A stretch of DNA of 11,731 bases from Lysobacteraceae bacterium (lineage in GTDB: Bacteria > Pseudomonadota > Gammaproteobacteria > Xanthomonadales > Wenzhouxiangellaceae): contig JAIVHD010000270.1 in NCBI GenBank assembly GCA_020201235.1, forward strand, positions 1 through 11,731, written 5' to 3'. This document shows positions 7,723-11,731 of the stretch, piece after piece. The notes under the pieces were generated by a model, which was given only the letters and a program-made list of their open reading frames with translations, was not told the DNA's origin and did not search any database. Position numbers and translations under genes: made by a program. Numbering within the stretch: the stretch's first letter is position 1; each line of letters begins with the position of its first letter.

Positions 7723-7843
7723 GGTGCGTATCGTCGTGAAGCGTCCCGGCCACGGCAGCTGGCGGCGCCGCGTAACGGAGGCGGCGGTGAATAGGCGGGC
7801 TGATTGGGCGGTTGCCCGGGAGCGTCAATCGCCGGCGGTCGGG

Positions 7844-7849
7844 TACACT
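7844..7849 (+). promoter_or_regulatory. Candidate -10 box (TACACT) for ftsY
   Basis: TACACT in GGGTACACTAG matches 4 of 6 consensus bases and would start transcription near 7857, about 25 bases before the ftsY ATG. No convincing -35 box precedes it. The surrounding sequence resembles the box before the M14 hydrolase gene at 2938. Confidence 0.4.
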
Positions 7850-7881
7850 AGCGTCTTGCCCTGAAACCGACTCCTTATCGA

Positions 7882-8874
7882 ATGTTTTCGATCTTCCGAC
7901 GCAAGAAAGCCGGCACCGGTGTCGAGCAGACCACGGTCCGCGAAAAGCCGCGCGACGACCAGGATCCGCTGGAAGCCCGACTGGCACGCACGCGCTCGCA
8001 TCTGGCCGGACTGTTCGGGCTGATCGGGTCGTCAACCACGATCGACGATGCGTTGCTCGAGGACATCGAAACCACGCTGTTGACCGCCGATCTCGGTGTC
8101 GCCGCGACCACCCGCATCCTCGATCAGCTGAGTCAAGGCATCCGCGCCGGGCTGGTCAAGACGCCGGCCGATGTATTGCCGGCGGTCCAGGCCGAGCTGT
8201 ACGCAATGATCGAGCCTTGCGAACAGTTTCTGGCGGTCGAGACGACGAAAAAGCCTTTCGTGATTTTGATGGTCGGCGTCAATGGCGTTGGCAAGACCAC
8301 CACCATCGGCAAGCTGGCGCGCCGCTATCTCGACGACGGCCTGACTGTGATGCTGGCCGCCGGCGACACCTTCCGCGCAGCCGCGGTGGAGCAACTCAGA
8401 ACCTGGGGCGAACGAAATAACGTGCCGGTCGTATCACAGGGCCAGGGCGCGGATTCGGCTGCGGTTATTTTCGACGCGCTTCAATCGGCCAAGGCGCGCA
8501 ATATCGATGTCCTGATTGCCGACACCGCAGGCCGGCTGCACACCCAGAGCCATCTGATGGCCGAGCTCGGCAAAATCCGCCGGGTCATGGCCAAAATCGA
8601 TCCCGAAGCGCCGCACGAAGTGATGCTGGTGGTCGACGCTGGCACCGGCCAAAATGCCCTGGTCCAAGCGCGCCAGTTTAACCAGGCCGTCGACCTCACC
8701 GGCATCACCGTGACCAAACTCGACGGAACCGCGCGTGGCGGCATCGTGTTCGCGATTGCCGAGGAATTGAGTATCCCGATCCGTTTCATCGGCGTCGGCG
8801 AGCGCGCCGTCGACTTGCGCCCGTTCGATGCCGGGACCTTTGTCCACGCCGTGCTGCCGGTTTCGGCGGGCTGA
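7882..8874 (+). CDS. ftsY: Signal recognition particle receptor FtsY
   Basis: FtsY is the membrane-associated GTPase that docks the SRP (Ffh-4.5S RNA) with its ribosome cargo at the Sec translocon. The 330-residue protein starts with MFSIFRRKK, a short membrane-binding basic end. A short acidic/polar A region (to about residue 28) and the helical N domain (about 29-120) follow. The G domain has all SRP-GTPase motifs: G1 GVNGVGKTT (132-140), G2 DTFRAAA (162-168), G3 DTAGR (214-218), G4 TKLD (278-281) with GTARGG after it, and the closing GVGE. The A domain is much shorter than in E. coli FtsY (497 residues), which is common outside enterics. No strong ribosome site precedes the ATG. In many gammaproteobacteria ftsE and ftsX follow; here mutS does. 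Confidence 0.97.
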   Translation: MFSIFRRKKAGTGVEQTTVREKPRDDQDPLEARLARTRSHLAGLFGLIGSSTTIDDALLEDIETTLLTADLGVAATTRILDQLSQGIRAGLVKTPADVLPAVQAELYAMIEPCEQFLAVETTKKPFVILMVGVNGVGKTTTIGKLARRYLDDGLTVMLAAGDTFRAAAVEQLRTWGERNNVPVVSQGQGADSAAVIFDALQSAKARNIDVLIADTAGRLHTQSHLMAELGKIRRVMAKIDPEAPHEVMLVVDAGTGQNALVQARQFNQAVDLTGITVTKLDGTARGGIVFAIAEELSIPIRFIGVGERAVDLRPFDAGTFVHAVLPVSAG

Positions 8875-8899
8875 CTCCGGTGCGCGGCCGTTTTGCAAC

Positions 8900-8921
8900 C
8901 GCGGCGACCAATCGTCGCGCG
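8900..8921 (+). terminator. Hairpin between ftsY and mutS, weak terminator candidate
   Basis: GCGAC (8904-8908) and GTCGC (8914-8918) pair around CAATC, and three more pairs (8900-8902 with 8919-8921) extend the stem if G8903 is bulged. Only three T follow. The 124-base gap between ftsY and mutS otherwise holds no gene, and I see no good promoter for mutS in it. Confidence 0.25.
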
Positions 8922-8998
8922 TTTGACCACCCGTCCGGGTTGCCTGAGGCCCCCGAAGCAATCGGTAGCGTGCAGCCCGAAGCTGCGACGCGTCCGGC

Positions 8999-11587
8999 AT
9001 GAACAAGACGGCGTCCACGTCCGAGCATACCCCGTTAATGCGGCAATACCTCCGCATCAAGGCCGACTATCCCGACATCCTGTTGTTTTTCCGGATGGGC
9101 GATTTCTACGAACTGTTTTATGACGATGCCCGCCGCGCCGCGAAAAAGCTTGATATCACACTGACCGCACGCGGCCAATCAGCCGGTCAGCCCATTCCAA
9201 TGGCTGGAATCCCCTACCACGCGGTCGATTCCTACCTCGCGCGGTTGCTGCGCCAGGGCGAGTCGGTCGCCATCTGCGAGCAGATCGGCGACCCGGATGC
9301 GGCCAAGGGCCCGGTCGAGCGAAAAGTCATGCGCATCGTCACGCCCGGCACGCTAACCGATGAGTCGTTGCTGGAGGATCGCGGCGATCGCCTGCTCGCC
9401 GCGATCTGCGGTTCGTCCCAGTCCGGCTTCGGGCTTGCCTGGCTGGATCTCGCCGGCGGCCGCCTGGCCTGCGCTACGGTCGACAGCGACGAGGTGCTGA
9501 GCGCCGAGCTTGAGCGCCTGAAGCCGGCCGAACTGCTGCACCCCGAGACGCTGGACCCGGACTCGCTCACAAGCGCCATCGCCAGCCTTAAGGCCCGTCC
9601 GGATTGGGACTTCGATGCCGAATCAACCCTCAGGACGCTGTGCCGGCAATTCGGCGTGCAGGATCTCAGCGGTTTTGGCATCGAGCTGCCTTCGGCTGCC
9701 ACCATCGCAGCCGGTGCACTGCTTGACTACGCGCGCGAAATGCTCAGCGGCGACTTGCCGCATATCGCCGGACTGCACTGCGAGCAGCAAAGCGCCCACC
9801 TGATCGTCGATGCCGCAACGCGCCGCCACCTGGAAATCGACCGGCACCCGGACGGCCGCGCCGAACACACCGTGCTCGGCCTGCTTGACCACGCCGCAAC
9901 CCCAATGGGCAGCCGCAACCTGCGGCGCTGGCTAATGAACCCGCTGCGCGATCGCGCGGTTCTCGGAGCGCGCCACCGCGCGATCGCCATGCTGCTCGAA
10001 CAGCAGGTGCACCCTGATGTGCACCGCGTGCTGTCCGGCTGCGGCGATCTCGAGCGCATTCTTACGCGCATCGCGCTGGCCAGCGCCCGGCCGCGCGATC
10101 TGACCACGCTGCGCGCGGGCCTGGCGCGAATTCCCGACCTTCGGGCCGCGCTGGAGCCGGCCGCCAGCGACCCGCTGCTGGCGGATCTGGCAAGCCGCAT
10201 GCCCGAACGAGCCGATCTGGTCGAGCTTTTGCAAACCGCGCTGATCGACCAGCCGCCCATCCTGATTCGCGATGGCGGCGTGATTCGCGACGGTTATGAC
10301 CCCGAACTGGACGAATTACGCGCGCTGAGCACCAACGCCGACGATTTTCTGCAGCGCTTCGAACAGCGCGAACGGCAACGCAGCGGGATCAGCACCCTGA
10401 AGGTCGGCTACAACCGCGTGCACGGCTTTTACATCGAAATCGGAAAGTCGCGCTCAGCCGACGTGCCGGCCGAATACACGCGTCGCCAGACGCTCAAAAA
10501 TGCCGAACGCTTTATTACAGAAGAACTTAAGGCCCACGAAGACAAGGTGCTTTCAGCGCGCGAGCGCTCCCTGGCCCGTGAAAAGGCGCTCTACGAGCAA
10601 CTGGTTCTGAAGCTGGCCGAAGAGCACGGCGAACTGGCCGCGATTGCCGAAGCCATCGCCGCGCTGGATGTGTTGATCACGTTTTCCGAGCGGGCCGAAA
10701 CTCTCAACTGGGCGCGGCCCACGCTCGACGATCAGCCCGGGCTTGCGATTCGCGACGGTCGTCATCCGGTGGTCGAGGCGTTTCAGCAGGATCCATTCGT
10801 GCCCAACGACTGCGCGCTTGACCCCGAACGCCGCATGCTGGTGATCACCGGGCCCAACATGGGCGGCAAATCGACCTTCATGCGCCAGACTGCGCTGATC
10901 GTGCTGCTTGCCCACGCGGGCAGCTTCGTGCCGGCCGCCGGCATGCGCTGCGGCCCGATCGACCGGATCTTTTCACGCATTGGTGCCGGCGATGACCTGA
11001 CCCGGGGGCGCTCGACGTTCATGGTCGAAATGGTCGAAACGGCCAACATTCTGCACAATGCCAGCGAGCGCTCGCTGATACTGATGGACGAAATAGGACG
11101 CGGCACATCCACCTTCGACGGCCTCGCGCTGGCCTGGGCTGTGGCCACCGACCTGGCCATGCGGGTTCGCGGCTACACGCTATTTGCGACCCACTACTTT
11201 GAACTCACGCGCCTGGCCGAAGACCACGACGGCATCGCTAATGTTCATCTCGACGCCCGCGAACACCGCGATCGCGTGATTTTCATGCACAGTGTCCGCG
11301 AAGGCCCGGCCAGCCAGTCTTACGGCCTGCAAGTTGCCAAGCTGGCCGGCGTACCGGAAAGCGTGCTGGTGCGGGCGCGTTCCCACCTCGAACGCCTGGA
11401 GCAGCAAGCCAGCGCAAATACCTCCCCGCAGCTCAGCTTGTTCGCAGCGTCGCAAGATCGTACTGTTCAGACACCGGACCCGGACCCGATCCACCAGCAG
11501 CTGCAGGACCTGGATCCCGATTCGTTGACGCCGCGCCAAGCGCTGGAACTGGTCTATCGGCTGATCGAGGCCAAAAGCCTCGCGTAG
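8999..11587 (+). CDS. mutS: DNA mismatch repair protein MutS
   Basis: MutS recognises mismatches and small loops in DNA and recruits MutL in an ATP-dependent manner. The 862-residue protein is close to E. coli MutS (853). The mismatch-reading F-x-E motif is F36 and E38 in MGDFYELF, at the same positions as in E. coli. The connector and lever domains span roughly residues 125-560, with the clamp region around [14 protein letters not shown]. The ATPase has Walker [10 protein letters not shown] (618-626), Walker B with D697-E698 in [14 protein letters not shown], and the ATHYFELT motif. QLSLF (811-815) is a typical beta-clamp binding peptide, and the end [14 protein letters not shown] is the C-terminal tetramer-forming helix pair. 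The ATG has no clear ribosome site upstream. Complete and apparently functional. Confidence 0.98.
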   Translation: MNKTASTSEHTPLMRQYLRIKADYPDILLFFRMGDFYELFYDDARRAAKKLDITLTARGQSAGQPIPMAGIPYHAVDSYLARLLRQGESVAICEQIGDPDAAKGPVERKVMRIVTPGTLTDESLLEDRGDRLLAAICGSSQSGFGLAWLDLAGGRLACATVDSDEVLSAELERLKPAELLHPETLDPDSLTSAIASLKARPDWDFDAESTLRTLCRQFGVQDLSGFGIELPSAATIAAGALLDYAREMLSGDLPHIAGLHCEQQSAHLIVDAATRRHLEIDRHPDGRAEHTVLGLLDHAATPMGSRNLRRWLMNPLRDRAVLGARHRAIAMLLEQQVHPDVHRVLSGCGDLERILTRIALASARPRDLTTLRAGLARIPDLRAALEPAASDPLLADLASRMPERADLVELLQTALIDQPPILIRDGGVIRDGYDPELDELRALSTNADDFLQRFEQRERQRSGISTLKVGYNRVHGFYIEIGKSRSADVPAEYTRRQTLKNAERFITEELKAHEDKVLSARERSLAREKALYEQLVLKLAEEHGELAAIAEAIAALDVLITFSERAETLNWARPTLDDQPGLAIRDGRHPVVEAFQQDPFVPNDCALDPERRMLVITGPNMGGKSTFMRQTALIVLLAHAGSFVPAAGMRCGPIDRIFSRIGAGDDLTRGRSTFMVEMVETANILHNASERSLILMDEIGRGTSTFDGLALAWAVATDLAMRVRGYTLFATHYFELTRLAEDHDGIANVHLDAREHRDRVIFMHSVREGPASQSYGLQVAKLAGVPESVLVRARSHLERLEQQASANTSPQLSLFAASQDRTVQTPDPDPIHQQLQDLDPDSLTPRQALELVYRLIEAKSLA

Positions 11588-11588
11588 T

Positions 11589-11602
11589 CCGGGCTGGCCC
11601 GG
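11589..11602. terminator. GC-rich palindrome just after mutS
   Basis: CCGGGCTGGCCCGG begins two bases after the mutS stop codon and folds into a 5-base-pair stem with a 4-base loop. No T run follows, so intrinsic termination is uncertain. Confidence 0.3.
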
Positions 11603-11642
11603 CTTGGATACCCTGTTTTCCAATCCGGAATAATCTGCGATG

Positions 11643-11658
11643 CAGTCGGTGTCGACTG
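11643..11658. terminator. Hairpin between the convergent mutS and queE-like genes
   Basis: CAGTCG and CGACTG form a 6-base-pair stem around GTGT, twelve bases beyond the stop of the queE-like gene and in the convergent gap. Position fits a shared terminator, but neither strand has a following T run. Confidence 0.3.
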
Positions 11659-11670
11659 TCGCTGTTGGCA

Positions 11671-11731
11671 TTACTTACCGGGCTGGTCGCCCCACAGGAC
11701 TTTGTGCATCTGGATCTGCAGGCGGGCCGGC
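11671..11731 (-). CDS. queE: Probable 7-carboxy-7-deazaguanine synthase QueE (partial, C-terminal 19 residues)
   Basis: On the minus strand the window edge reads PARLQIQMHKVLWGDQPGK followed by TAA (11673-11671). Many proteobacterial QueE proteins end in a similar RLQxQxHKxxWGDxPG tail, and I recognise it on that basis. QueE is a radical-SAM enzyme that converts 6-carboxytetrahydropterin to 7-carboxy-7-deazaguanine on the way to queuosine. The radical-SAM cysteines would lie outside the window, so this cannot be confirmed here. The gene converges with mutS. Identification rests on 19 residues only. Confidence 0.6.
   Translation of the reverse strand, partial: PARLQIQMHKVLWGDQPGK

Noticed and set aside
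7631..7864. GTG-started frame of 77 codons before ftsY
   Set aside because: Arginine-rich with no family resemblance and running through the candidate ftsY -10 box. The neighbouring frame from 7642 gives the better, still weak, transposase-like reading.
11180..11671. Open frame of 163 codons on the minus strand
   Set aside because: It overlaps the conserved ATPase and clamp-binding end of mutS and has no family match. The real minus-strand gene here ends at 11671 and is the queE-like fragment in its own frame.

Overview
The window looks like chromosomal DNA from a GC-rich gammaproteobacterium. The grounds are GC-biased codon use, gammaproteobacterial versions of coaD, rsmD, ftsY and mutS, and the usual rsmD-coaD pair facing away from ftsY. 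I cannot fix the genus from sequence alone. Most of the window is housekeeping, and I found no clear new defence or biosynthetic system. The interest lies in a wrecked gene, a probable mobile-element remnant, and two membrane genes of unknown function.

Layout: 1-2508, minus strand: a three-gene operon for a Gld-type ABC transporter (ATPase, ABC-2 permease, GldG-like auxiliary protein cut by the window edge), read from a candidate sigma70 promoter at 2542-2570. 2571-2930: non-coding as far as I can see. 2982-4956, plus strand: an M14-type aspartoacylase/desuccinylase-like hydrolase, then a 71-residue PspB-like membrane protein tightly coupled to a DUF502 membrane protein. 5094-6298, minus strand: a gamma-glutamyltransferase pseudogene with two internal deletions and two frame changes. 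It has lost its catalytic threonine segment. 6367-7491, minus strand: rsmD then coaD; coaD has a perfect TATAAT box overlapping the rsmD stop codon. 7492-7881: a gap with REP-like hairpins and a degenerate stretch resembling the start of a REP-associated tyrosine transposase. 7882-11587, plus strand: ftsY then mutS. 11671-11731, minus strand: the last 19 codons of a gene that looks like queE, convergent with mutS.

Functional links: CoaD (coenzyme A), RsmD (16S rRNA methylation), FtsY (SRP receptor), MutS (mismatch repair) and QueE (7-deazaguanine/queuosine) are unrelated housekeeping functions that happen to be neighbours. The ABC genes form one transport unit. The PspB-like and DUF502 genes share a ribosome binding site/stop overlap and probably act together at the inner membrane, but their role is unknown.
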